Origin: Carposina sasakii
Lineage: Eukaryota; Arthropoda; Insecta; Lepidoptera; Carposinidae
Direction: 5' to 3'
Assembly: GCA_014607495.2 (NCBI GenBank)
Contig: CP053148.1
Coordinates: forward strand, 16,678,001 to 16,742,000
DNA: 64,000 bases
Under the pieces are notes generated by a model. It ran no database searches and was not told where the DNA came from. It saw only the letters and a program-made list of their open reading frames with translations. The position numbers and the translations under genes are program-made. Position 1 is the first letter of the stretch; each line of letters opens with the position of its first letter. Below are positions 21,686-32,265 of this stretch, in pieces.

Positions 21686-22534
21686 CCGACTTCAAAAAGA
21701 GAGGTTATCAATTCGTCTGTATGTTTTTTTTTTTATGTGTGTTACCTCAGAACTCCGTCATTTATGAACCGATTTCATTTTTTTTATAGTTGGTCATGGT
21801 ATACTTCCAGGTTGGTCCCATATTCACCACATCAGGATCTGATGATGGAATCTTGGAGAAATCGAGGGCAATCCTCGAATATTGTAGGCACATGTAGTCC
21901 GTTTTTATACTTTTACTGAGCGTTTTGATCACCTACATATAAAACATAACATCTGATGATGGAATCTCTAAGGAATCTAGGGATATCCTCAAATATAAAA
22001 GGCACGAGTAGTCCGTTTTTAGATTTTTATAGAGAATTTTGGTCAGTTACACATAATATAAAGGAAACGAGGGTCTGATGATGGAGCCGTCGAAAAACAG
22101 ATAGTGGAACTTTTTAGTAATAAAATCCTCCTATGGCAGGGGGGCCTAGGTCCAGAGTAGTGGACTGCAATAGGCTTATGAAGATGGAGATAATAAGATA
22201 ATAAAGATAATAAATTAAGTCGTGTAATTATATGTTCCGTTAAGCCGTGACCTAAGTAAGATGGTTATGGTAAGAGGAAGAGGTAAAATGATTGGGAACA
22301 GCGCAGGAAGAAGGAGTGCAATTATATGTTGCTTATATTGTCAGACGTCAAATTTCGAAGCCTAGTCATTTCTCTCTGTGCCCTTTCGTCATGTGGCCGA
22401 TTTAATAATTTGCTGGCATCTAAATCTCACAATATTATGCCTTCTAAACTTCGTACACGGCATAACGTAACATATATTTTAGAAAAAAATTACTTTAGTT
22501 TTGGCTCATAGGGGCGGAAGTCGGTTTTTCGTTT
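21686..22534 (+). repeat. Left inverted arm
   Basis: Contains GAACCGATTTCATTTTTTTT, three 'TCTGATGATGGA' blocks spaced roughly 100-150 bp apart, an embedded 'TAGGTCCAGAGTAGTGGACTG' core and a TCAGACGTCAAATTTCGAAG segment. All of these recur inverted in the right arm. Confidence 0.88.
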
Positions 22535-23006
22535 TAAAAAAATTATCAAAATTATTTATAAAAAGTACCCTAAATATATATTAACGTCGCCCTTCTAGGT
22601 TACTAAAGAAGGTGATATTTCTAAAGCCCCTATCAAATTTAAATAGAAGAATGTTAGTTAGTTTTTGAAAAAAAAATATTTTCTGTTCTCTCCTTTCGGT
22701 GGGTAAAATAGTTGATTGGCCCATTTATCATTACAATATCATCTGATGGGTATCCAAATAGGCTCTAAATAAAAATTAAATTGAATATTTTAAAAAAACC
22801 TTGACCCAAAAAAGTACGCAATTATTATGACAAAACGTTTAAAATGCTAAACCCTATAAAAAGCAAAAAATAACTTTTAACACTACGTAAGTACCAACTA
22901 AAGCATCTCAGACTACATGTCAGCAGACTCGGGACTTTGTGCCACCTTTATGTCGGAATATTTTCTTGCCATTTAAGGGCAATTTTGTGTTTTATTTTAA
23001 AATTGT

Positions 23007-23363
23007 TTGTTATATCAAGTCTATAAAATGGGACTGGGTAGAAAAACAAAAAAAGCTCAAAACGAAGCCAAAAGGCGCAAATTAACTCAACCTGAAAATA
23101 ATACTTGCGAAAAAAATACCCTTTTGTTGTCGCAAGCTAGTCGAAAAGCTGAACTGCGCTGTCAAGAGAATTCATTAGATAGACAGCGTCGTTTGGATGG
23201 TGATGCAGCATCAAAGGCTTTACGGAGATCAAAAGAAACTAGTGTTGAACGTCGTTTACGCAATACAAAGAATACCACATATTCTACTAATTCCCGATCT
23301 AATGAAACTCCGAGTCAACATGCTTCCGGACTTTCCAAAAATGCACAGTGTACTAAAGATTAA
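23007..23363 (+). CDS. 118-codon basic frame inside the foldback element
   Basis: MLYQVYKMGLGRKTKKAQNE start, with a second in-frame ATG at 23,028 as an alternative start. It is rich in Arg, Lys, Glu, Ser and Asn, with an E.S..RQRRLDGDA/ETSVERRLRN repeated pattern of about 20-25 residues. Such RQRR/ERR-spaced repeats recall the N-terminal part of proteins carried by some Helitrons, but the match is by pattern only. No catalytic domain, signal peptide or membrane segment. Confidence 0.4.
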   Translation: MLYQVYKMGLGRKTKKAQNEAKRRKLTQPENNTCEKNTLLLSQASRKAELRCQENSLDRQRRLDGDAASKALRRSKETSVERRLRNTKNTTYSTNSRSNETPSQHASGLSKNAQCTKD

Positions 23364-23852
23364 ACTTTGGTCATTCTAGATTTTCAGCAAAAATATAAAT
23401 CGGTTTATCCGTTTCATTCCGGCATTCCAGGGTTTCATCCGCCACATCCCATTTCCAGCATCAGGTCCTCGTCAATTAGAAACATGAAGAGAACCAGTCA
23501 AGACAAATTCAATGAGCCCAAACTCGATGGGTTTACTAAACGGTAGACCAGGGTTACGTCTCCTACCTATCATCAGATCAGCTCAAAGGTTCCATAGATA
23601 AAACATAGCTAAGAACACAAAAAAACCGCACTAAAATCGGATCATCCGTTTGGGAGCTACGATGCCACAGACAGACACATACACATTTACACACAGAGAG
23701 AGACACGTAAAACTTATAACACCCCGTCCTTTTTGCGTCGGGGGTTAAAAAGTTACATAATATTGTGTGTTACGACCAGTTGTTATGCTAGAGATCGAAA
23801 ATATTCCGCAGATTATTCGAATATAATATGTTTGTATGATAATTTCTTTTCT

Positions 23853-24715
23853 AACGAAAAACCGACTTCCTCCCAAAACTAGAGCTTACTAAAGTAAAAT
23901 TTTAAAAAGTAAAAAAGTACGAAGTTTAGAAGGCATAATATTGTCAGATTTATATGCCAGAAAATTATTAAATAGGCCACATGACAAAAGAGAGGAATGA
24001 GTAGGCTTCGAAACTTTACGTCTGACAATATAAGCAACGTATAATTACACTCCTTCTTCCTGCCCTGTTCCCAATCATTTGGGGTCAGTGCAATATGTAG
24101 GTACTCTTCTTTCATTCATCCCTATTATCCGTCATCTCGTTATTCTCATGTCTACCTCTTCCTCTATAACCATCTTACTTCGGACACGGCTTAACGCAAC
24201 ATATAATTTCACCACTTAACACAATTATCTTCATCTTCATAAGCCTATTGCAGTCCACTACTGGACGTAGGCCTCGCCTGCCATAGGGGGATTTTGTTAC
24301 TAAAAAGTTCCACTATTTGTTTTTCGGCGGCTCCATCATCAGACGCTCGTTTCCTTTATATTATGTGTAGCTGACCAAAATTCTATATAAAAATCTAAAA
24401 ACGGACTACTCGTGCCTTTTATATTTGAGGATATCCCTAGATTCCTTAGAGATTCCATCATCAGATGTTATGTTTTATATGTAGGTGATCAAAACGCTCA
24501 GTAAAAGTGTAAAAACAGACTACATGTGTCTACAATATTCGAGGATTGCCCTCGATTTCTCCAAGATCCCATCGTCAGATCCTGACATTGTTAATATAGG
24601 ACCAACTTGGAAGCATACCATGACAAACTATAAAAAAAATTGAAATCGGTTCATAAATGACGGAGTTTTGAGGTAACTCACATACGAATTGATAGCCTCT
24701 CTTTTTTGAAGTCGG
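23853..24715 (-). repeat. Right inverted arm
   Basis: Inverse of the left arm with scattered substitutions. It resembles the solo copy at 12,291-13,150 over nearly its full length, so at least three copies of the module exist in 12 kb. Confidence 0.88.
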
Positions 24716-24852
24716 TTAAAAATAATAGGAAGTTACGTCTGCAGTTACAAGGTTACGAAGCATGACAAATTGGCTGTTAGTCTACTAATCCCTTTGTGCG
24801 TTACATCAACACATAGATTTCAGGTGCTCCCACCTCAAAAGTTTCATACATA

Positions 24853-26152
24853 CGAGGGGGCGTTTTTAAGTTCGCGGAATCGGGGGTAAGACGTGGAAAT
24901 AAAAATACAAGTTTATTTTTCCTTTTCAATATATTCTCCTGCAACCCTAATACATTTTTCAGATCTTTCAATTAGCTTATGTATACCCTCGAAAAAAAAT
25001 GTTTTTTCTTTGTCTGAAAAATAAGCTGAAACTGCTTCCTTCACTTCTTCATCGCTTGAGAACTTCTTCCCCCGAAGTTCTTTTTTCATTTTTGGAAAGA
25101 GATAATAATCACTGGGAGCCAGGTCAGGACTGTAGGGTGGATGAACCAAAATGTCGAAGCCCACCTTATGCAGGGAAGCCAACGCAACACGGCTCTTGTG
25201 CACAGGCGCGTTGTCGTGCAGAAGGAGGACACCTTTGGTTAATTTTCCCCTTCTTTTTGCCTTGATTGCTTCCTTTAATCGCTCTAAGATTGAAGCGTAG
25301 TATTCTCCGGTTATGGAGACACCTTTATCTTTATAATCTATCAACAAGATTCCTTCTGAATTAAAGAAAAAGATTGTCGCCATGATTTTTCCCGCCGACT
25401 GTGACACCTTAAATTTCTTTGGTGGTGGTGTACCTTTTTTGTGCCACTGCATAGAATCTTGTTTGGACTCAGGTTCATAATGATGAACCCAAGTTTCATC
25501 CCCAGTAACAATTCGAGTCAATACTCCATCCTGGTCTTCATTACAGAGGTCCAAAAACGCGCGAGAACACTCTACGCGCTGTTGTTTTTGAGGCGGCGTG
25601 AGCATTCTCGGCACCCACCTTGCACTGACTTTGGTCATGCCGAAATGATCGTGAAGAATTTTAAATATGGTTGTATCGGATACTCCAACCATTTCTGCGA
25701 GCTGTTTCTTCTTTAGTCTAGCATCTTCCAGTATTAATTTTTCCACTTTTTGAATTATTTCCGGAGTGGTCACCTCGATCGGCCGTCCTGGCCGAGGATC
25801 ATCTTCAAGTGAGGCCCTGCCTTGCTTAAAAAGGGTATGCCACTTATAAACCATGGTTTTACCGGGGCAAGACTCCCCGTAAACGGATGACATCTCTTCT
25901 AGTATGGTTTGAACCGATTTACCTTGCTTGGTAAGGAACTTTATGACAGCGCGGTGCTCGATTTTCTCCATTTTTCACAATGTTCTTCCCAACTGAGTTG
26001 TTTGATCGACGATAATTCAAATAGTAATGGCCCGATTAAAACAAAACGTTCTATTTATACTAATAATGAGCTACTTAACCAGTTACGACTAAGGAAAGTA
26101 CCCTCATTTATTAATGACCTACCCATTCCGCGAATATAAAAATGCACCCTCG
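24853..26152 (-). mobile_element. 1.3-kb mariner element, apparently intact
   Basis: The ends CGAGGGGGCGTTTTTAAGTT... (24,853-24,880) and the inverse of CGAGGGTGCATTTTTATATT... (26,125-26,152) match at 24 of 28 positions and are flanked by TA on each side (24,851-24,852 and 26,153-26,154), the mariner target duplication. The single frame inside fills the element as usual for this family, which is about 1.3 kb long. Confidence 0.95.
24913..25971 (-). CDS. mariner transposase
   Basis: 352 codons from ATG to stop without interruption, against a usual family length near 345. Residues 1-110 form the paired helix-turn-helix DNA-binding region (VYKWHTLFKQGRASLEDDPR then an ARLKKKQLAEMVGVSDTTIF helix pair). 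WVPRML (119-124) matches the WVPHEL-type interaction motif. The catalytic triad is D158 (VTGDETWVHHYEP), D253 (LLLHDNAPVH) and D288 (PYSPDLAPSDYYLF), with 34 residues between the second and third, the mariner D,D34D signature. The protein cuts the element out and inserts it at TA. The intact frame and recognisable ends suggest recent activity. The mariner subfamily is not assigned. Confidence 0.97.
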   Translation of the reverse strand: MEKIEHRAVIKFLTKQGKSVQTILEEMSSVYGESCPGKTMVYKWHTLFKQGRASLEDDPRPGRPIEVTTPEIIQKVEKLILEDARLKKKQLAEMVGVSDTTIFKILHDHFGMTKVSARWVPRMLTPPQKQQRVECSRAFLDLCNEDQDGVLTRIVTGDETWVHHYEPESKQDSMQWHKKGTPPPKKFKVSQSAGKIMATIFFFNSEGILLIDYKDKGVSITGEYYASILERLKEAIKAKRRGKLTKGVLLLHDNAPVHKSRVALASLHKVGFDILVHPPYSPDLAPSDYYLFPKMKKELRGKKFSSDEEVKEAVSAYFSDKEKTFFFEGIHKLIERSEKCIRVAGEYIEKEK

Positions 26153-26154
26153 TA

Positions 26155-26760
26155 TGTATGTGTTGTTGTAAAATCGATGTATTAGTTAATCTTACAAAGA
26201 GACCACTATTGTACGGAGGATTTCATGGACATATCGAACTGGATACCACTACAAAGCAACAAATACTTGTGGTCGACACAGACGCAAATGCCTCCACAGG
26301 TAAACACTGGAAATTTCGCAAAAGAGCCTCGGAAAGTTTATGTGAACACTGCGAACACTAGATATTCCCTAGCACGATTTTACCTCGGGCATTCCCCATC
26401 AGGGCTGCTATTCATGCCTCAATTTGTGTGCATTCGGCGTCAGTTGCCAACGAATACCACGCGTAACTAATCGACAGTCCGAATAGCTATCCACACGGCT
26501 TGCTTTGATGTTCGGCCTTCTACCTGTAATTCCAGCGCGACACGTGGACCCAGGAAATTATGTCAAGTCACATTCACTGCATGTGACTATAAGTAGGTAG
26601 ATGGATATAATCATCTTTAAAATTACTCTCCAAATGAATCTAGAAGATATTATATGATTTTATTATGATAGAAACTATAATGGTCTATGTTAGAGGTTCA
26701 TAAATGTACATTTAGTTGATGTGATATTCATAAGACATCCTTTTTTATCATCATATGACT
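26155..26760. other. No gene seen
   Basis: Unrecognised unique-looking sequence downstream of the mariner. The open frames at 26,158-26,361 and 26,225-26,470 overlap each other and have no domain. Confidence 0.4.
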
Positions 26761-26761
26761 T

Positions 26762-26949
26762 CATCATATTATAAAACAAAGTTGCGTCCTGTCTGTCCGT
26801 CCCTATGTATGCTTAGATCTTTAAAACTAGGTAACGGATTTTGAATCTGTTTTTTTTTAAATTGATAGAGTAGTTTAAGACGAAGGTTTATGTGTATAAT
26901 AGGGACCACTATGCCCCCTCACTCAGACAATGTCGTGGGCGGCCGCTAG
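26762..26949 (+). mobile_element. Short non-autonomous Helitron remnant
   Basis: Ends TCGTGGGCGGCCGCTAG|T at 26,949, a Helitron 3' terminus. The 5' end CATATTATAAAACAAAGTTG is a degraded form of the TACTAATATTATAAA start seen at 34,657. Confidence 0.65.
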
Positions 26950-27970
26950 TTTAAGAAACTTGGCGAAAAGGTCAACGTACGTTTAAAATACGTAGGTTCT
27001 ATTAGTTACCTTTAAGGTCGTTACATAGCCTTAATAATATAATATATCATACAAAACAACGACAAGCTAAGACGAGTAATTAGGCACGCGCACTTAGTTT
27101 TGCACATCTCCGAAGGAAAAGGAATCTTTTGATGTATTTTGTGACAAACGTATGTAAGCTAAAGTGTTTAGGATGTACGAGTATTGTAAAATATGAGTTA
27201 ATGACATGTTTTTATTTTTTGTACAATAGATATACTTATATATTTTTGATGTTTTTTATGGAATTAAAAGATTTTAATGGAATAATTCTGCCAACTATAA
27301 ACCGGCTACTTTTTAAGTAAATTGGTCATACTTATATTTAAAAAAAATATATTATCAGGCCAAATTTACTCTGTGAATTGTATAACCTAACCGATTTTTC
27401 TTTGTGCTTGGCTTAAGGATACATCTGGGTTTTTCTGTAAACTACGCAGACAGAGTCGCGGCGAGCTGCTAGTAATCTTTAACGAAATACGTATTTTATA
27501 GTCGACATTTCGCAACTTTTTCAATCCGGTTTAAAGTTACAATAGTATTGAAAATGTTTTTCATTGTGTTTTTGCGTAGCGCTCTGAACTCTGAATTTTA
27601 TTGACACAAAGTGCTTGTTTTTATTTTTTGTCAGTTCAAACGTGATGGAAGCGACCCTCTATATTGCTCGTTATTATCCTAGAACCTTTTAAGCTTGAGC
27701 TGGGTAGAGACATTTTTTTATTGTTCTTTAAATGCTCTTTATTGTCCGGTAATATTACTTATGATATTTCTCGGAAACTGAATTTGTTCCCTTCAGTCCC
27801 AAATTTCAATTGAAGCAGGTACCTTTACTAAATTAATATAACGCTTTGTTTAACAAAATTGAGGTTTTTGGAAATGGTCCAGAATTAAAACTAATAATTT
27901 TAACTTAATAGCTTATTTTTATTAGTTGATTTGCATTTATCTAGTCCACAGTGATTTAAATGAAAGCATA
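26950..27970. other. No gene seen
   Basis: AT-rich, only short frames (27,129-27,320). Confidence 0.45.
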
Positions 27971-27971
27971 A

Positions 27972-28276
27972 GGCTGCATTTCCACCAGAGATGCGCAATG
28001 CGGTAAGGATGCGTTTGATCCACCAATCAAATTCATTGACATTATATTATCATGGAGCAATGAATGTGGTGAAAATCACACGCATACGTAGAAGCATATC
28101 CTTGCACATATTTAGTGCCAAAGTCTGATATATACCTACAAAGAATCTGGTCGAAACGTCTTGGCGAAGCAAGGTTTTTTACGTATAAAACAAGCGGGCA
28201 GTGTGTGTTACGTGATTTGCGACATACTGTGCCAGCCACATTTTTCTCGCAGATCTTTGGTGGAGAATGTAAAATA
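27972..28276. mobile_element. MITE family D, copy 1
   Basis: GGCTGCATTTCCACCAGAGA at the left and, inverted, GCAGATCTTTGGTGGAGAATGTA at the right. Internal GATCCACCAATCAAATTCATTG is shared with 41,573-41,830. Confidence 0.55.
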
Positions 28277-29197
28277 AGATGACCAGAGCACAGCTAGACA
28301 TCCTTTTCCACCTTCCCCTCGTATATCTCTAGTGGAAACGTACCCTTTATACCTTTCTGCTAGAGTTCGCATCATGTTAAAACAAGTTCGACCAGACTCC
28401 ATATCAAGCAGTGCGTGTAGTTTCAGTAAAGTTTGAGTAACTCGGGTGTAAGCCCGTGTAGTGCGAGTTTACATACGTACTCGTGTCGTGACTCGTGTTC
28501 AACACCAGCGTGCTTAGCAGATGTGATCCATGAAGGCAGAGAAGGTGACCTGACAATCCTTGATTGGTTCATATATACTCAATCAATCGATTTACTTGTA
28601 CGAAATATGAGTAAGCACATTTTGTGTTTTTTTTTTTGTGAGAAAAAAAAAATGCCGGTTTTCAGTTTTTGGTGGGTCTTTTAAAATTGCTGGTTACTAA
28701 ATTAAGTATTTGTGCCCGTAAAGTGATGTGGATATGTGAACTTGATAATGATAGGAGGAAAGTGGGCATTAGTCTTTATTAGCGGTCGCATTACATCGCA
28801 TTTCCTCGTTATCCTTCGTTCATGATATTAACTAAGAGCAGAGATTAACTAAAAGCTAAGTAGTTAGCCTAACTAGTCTCGTGCAGTGCCATGAAACTTT
28901 ACACCTCCGAGTGTTTTCAACTTGTTGAACGCAGATTCGTTTTCTGTTCTATACCGTCTGGAGCGAACTTTTATTTGCTTTGTTAGGTAATATCAAAACA
29001 ATGTTTTCACTAAAATTTCTGTAGTCATAAGTTCAGTTTTGCAGCTTATATGCAGTTTAATTCTATTGCTTATGCATTGAATGTTGTCTTTCATTAGTTA
29101 CACTGTATTTATACTTACGTAATAGGTACACTAGGCTGTGTTGCTGAAATGGGATAGCCAAAACTGTAGGATCATAATTAGAGTCAAGAATTAATTG
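28277..29197. other. No gene seen
   Basis: A frame at 28,433-28,684 lacks any domain. A further '(T)CTCTAGTGGAAACGTACC' fragment near 28,330 may be MITE family D debris. Confidence 0.4.
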
Positions 29198-30723
29198 TAC
29201 AGGGTGTAAGTGACAGCCAGGCAAAGATTGATATGCTGACTTCAGACCATGATTCTGTGGCGGAGAACACTGAAAATTTTCGCAGGAATATTCCAGATTT
29301 TTCCGTTTTTTTTCATATTTTCAGGAAAAACATATTTTAGTTCGTTTAATTGGGCCCAGATAATGACTTGAATATTAAATTTTATCCAATAGACGATTTT
29401 AAAAAAAGTTGGCTTCAAAAAAGTTCAAATAACTGATCAACCTTAATGGAGACTTACAGGTGATAAAAAAACCGGCCAAGTGCGAGTCGGACTCGCGCAC
29501 CGAGGGTTCCGTACAAACCTGCAAGGTTTACAAAGTTCGTTCATTACGACAATCGAGTCATAACTATGGTATTTTTATTGCAAAATGAAATTCATAACAT
29601 TACAATGGGGAAAGATGGAGGAGCATAAATTTAAGACAAAGATCTCTTTATCGTTTAAGTAATCCTTTATTTTATATTAACACATATCATTTATCTATAA
29701 TATAACTGAAACACTTATACTAGCCTTGCAGCAGACTTGCGAAAGTTCTTTTATTAAAGTTATTTATTTACTAAGTTTTTTAGTCACTATTTAGAAATCT
29801 GGTTCAAAAATATTAATTAAGTATTATATTTATTAAAAAATATATATTTTGTAATGTAACTAAAAATTTAAGGTTTTCGGAATTTTTCCTTTATGTGTGC
29901 TATAAAACGTTGCTTCATGCCAAATTTCAAGATTCTAGGTCGACTGGAAGTACCCTTTAGGTTTTGATTCCCTTGCGAGTACTTGCGAGTTTCAAAATAT
30001 GCAGCTTAAATTGCTGTTTCTTTTGATTGCGTTGACATAGAAGTTTGATTTTGCTACAGCTTAAAGGTATTATAGACCTGAGTATTTGGTATGAATTTCA
30101 ATTTAATACCTCTACGCGTTTATGAGGAAATGGGTAGTAAGTTTAAAATTATTTTAAAAAAAAAAATTATGTGATGTAACTAAAAATTTATGGTTTTCGT
30201 AATTTTTCCTTTATCTATGCTATAAGACGTTGCTTCGTACCAAATTTCAAGATTCTGAGTTCACGGGAAGCACCCTGTAGGTTTTGATTCCCTTGCAAGT
30301 GTCGAAAATTTGCGGCATAAACGGCTGTATCTTTTGATTGCGTTCGCTTAGAAGTTTGATTTTTTCACAGCTTCAAGGGACAGTAGACCTGAGTAATTGA
30401 TATAAATTTCAGCTTCATACCTCCACGCGTTCCTGAGAAAAAGGGTCTTGACAGACGGACAACAAAGTGATCCTATAAGGGTTCCGTTTTTTCCTTTTGA
30501 GGTACGGAACCCTAAAAAACAGCAATGTGTAACACAATAACCAATAAGCCTATTTAACTAGTCACAGGATCTTCCGATACAATTGACGCAGAGAGCAAAG
30601 ATTAGGTACTGATAATCAAATCAAAAATACATTTCCTGCTAGTAATAACACTGTCGTATAACTCAACACAATGGGACTTGTTCAGCATTTCAGAATTTGC
30701 CTGGCTGTCACCCACACCCTGTA
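29198..30723 (+). mobile_element. MITE family A, copy split by a younger element
   Basis: Left half 29,198-29,471 and right half 30,520-30,723 together reproduce the 464-bp copy at 16,137-16,600, with the break at GTGATAAAAAA^GCA. Ends TACAGGGTGTAAGTGACAG and GGCTGTCACCCACACCCTGTA. Confidence 0.88.
29472..30519 (+). mobile_element. 'GTCGGACTCGC' element inserted into MITE A
   Basis: Starts CCGGCCAAGTGCGAGTCGGA and ends GAGGTACGGAACCCT, flanked by AAAAAA(C) on both sides. Sub-terminal GGGTTCCGTA and its inverse TACGGAACCC pair. About 300 bp are duplicated inside: 29,870-30,165 and 30,175-30,470 share the 'GTTTTCGGAATTTTTCCTTT...CCCTTGCGAGT' order. No open frame. The reverse-oriented copy at 8,388-8,979 has a single unit. 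Confidence 0.85.
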
Positions 30724-30954
30724 TAGGGATCCTTAATGTATTATTACACACATACAAAGACACGACTATGCTTCCAAAATTGGGGTACCTGGAGGCATAA
30801 ATGCAGAAGAAGTAGAACAAGGCAAAACAAAATGTAATCTGTGATAATGTAGGGCACCATTCCAATTTATTTCTGCAGAGCCACAATATTGAAGGCCCTT
30901 AGTTATAAGTAAATTCAAAGTCCTTTGCTAATTCAGGGCTTCCCTAGTACCTAT

Positions 30955-31065
30955 ACATCGGCTGCATCTCCTTCCGCATGTTCCGCCCATATCGTAAGAG
31001 TCGACTAAGGGACTCTGGTATTATTTCAGGCTATAAACTAGCAACTCGTCAATGGCTGTGGAATT
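30955..31065 (+). repeat. 'GTAAGAGTCGACTAAGG' repeat, copy
   Basis: ACATCGGCTGCATCTCCTTC and GTAAGAGTCGACTAAGGGAC match the copy at 32,058. Truncated on the right. Confidence 0.65.
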
Positions 31066-31440
31066 TAATTAAATCTAAATTTTGTCAAAGAAAACAAAGA
31101 ACCTCCTCTTATCTTACTCGTAATACTATCTATTATCAAGGAAAAATTAAGAGCCCGTTTGCCTGTAATTACGTTTTTAGATTAAGTTGTTTTTAAAGAA
31201 ATAAAAAAGACTTGTAATTCATATCGAAAAAAATGACAAAACTAATTAGAAATAAGGTTGATTTTAAAAGCATTTTGAGTTTGACTATAAGACTTGGAGT
31301 AAAGCTATTTTGATGAAAATTTAACGTTTCATTTTCTAATTAGTAGGGCAAGAATGTACCTTTTTACGCGCCCTAAACACCATTGCATATTGCGCTGATC
31401 GCGACCCTATAAATAATGGGATCGGGGCAAGATGATAACT
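31066..31440. other. No gene seen
   Basis: AT-rich. The frame at 30,978-31,196 begins inside the repeat and has no domain. Confidence 0.4.
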
Positions 31441-31443
31441 TAC

Positions 31444-31868
31444 CTACAGACAGAAGCGTCGCCAGCCGACGGGGGCAAGTTGATATGATATGAGAATGAG
31501 ACAAGTATAAATTGGAGGTTAACAGGCCAGGTCGGGAACTTCGGCTTTGGATACAAGCGTACTACGTCACTCCAGCTATCACTTTTCATTAAAGTTATGG
31601 CTTCCTTGGTTAGCGGTACCGCCACACACCGGCCGTAATACATCGGTGAAAAGACGTCACTAGAATGTTAGCTATCTAATCAAATTATCCATTTTTCTAG
31701 TGAACAGTAGTTAACTTTATCACCATCACGACCGCTAAATGACGGCAATGCTATCTTAGAAAACCATCGCTGAAGATGCTCCATAAAAACAGCGTGAACT
31801 ATTGGTATGGACTGGGGATTCGGCAAAGACACATCTTCTCCATCCAATAGATAGAAGATCATCATCAT
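31444..31868 (-). other. Two adjacent minus-strand frames, possible unrecognised exons or TE debris
   Basis: The frame at 31,680-31,868 (62 codons, MMMIFYLLDGEDVSLPNPQS...) has balanced composition and charged/hydrophobic alternation resembling real protein. Directly downstream, 31,659-31,444 is bounded by an acceptor-like ATTCTAG and a strong donor TGTAG|gtaagt and stays open for 72 codons (MYYGRCVAVPLTKEAITLMK...). I recognise neither. It could be an exon of an unknown minus-strand gene or remains of a transposon protein. Confidence 0.35.
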
Positions 31869-32057
31869 CGTGACATTAAGTCATAATAATAGAAAAACTC
31901 CATTCGACGCTTATGCACTTAAATTGTTCTCTAATTATCTACTTATAGTTGGTTATTTTGTGCAAAATAGATGATTTGATTAAGTTGCCATCCAGTGGAT
32001 GCTTATGAGCAACTATCTTCAATCAATGGCGCATGTCCTGTGCTGATACGGTGCTCC

Positions 32058-32265
32058 ACTAGGATACATCGGCTGCTTCTCCTTCCGTGCATGTCGTAAG
32101 AGTCGACTAAGGTATGGAAAGCATTCTCTCAGGCGATAAGCTAGCAACTTGTCACTGATCCTTTACATCTGTCCCCGCTATGCTAAACGTGGCGGTGTGA
32201 TCTCCTTTATGTTCCTTTAAGTTCTGGCTACCCCATTATTGGGAACACGGTTGTCTGTATGTATA
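32058..32265 (+). repeat. 'GTAAGAGTCGACTAAGG' repeat, longest copy
   Basis: Contiguous version of the sequence broken at 7,366-7,965: CTTCCGTGCATGTCGTAAGA, CAACTTGTCACTGATCCTTT and GCTACCCCATTATTGGGAAC. Its continuity proves the insertion at 7,419. Confidence 0.75.

Larger units (their letters stand above)
21686..24715. mobile_element. 3,030-bp TTAA-flanked element with about 850-bp inverted terminal arms
   Basis: Left end CCGACTTCAAAAAGAGAGGT at 21,686 and its inverse ending GAAGTCGG at 24,715, each directly preceded or followed by TTAA (21,682-21,685 and 24,716-24,719). Pairing continues through both arms (21,686-22,534 and 23,853-24,715). A 1.3-kb centre (22,535-23,852) holds one 118-codon frame. 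A TTAA target and CC-starting ends recall piggyBac-type elements, but no piggyBac transposase is present, so it is non-autonomous or of a different class. The centre also has a second TTAA-associated terminus (CGTCGGGGGTTAA, 23,735-23,748), which suggests composite origin. Confidence 0.85.
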
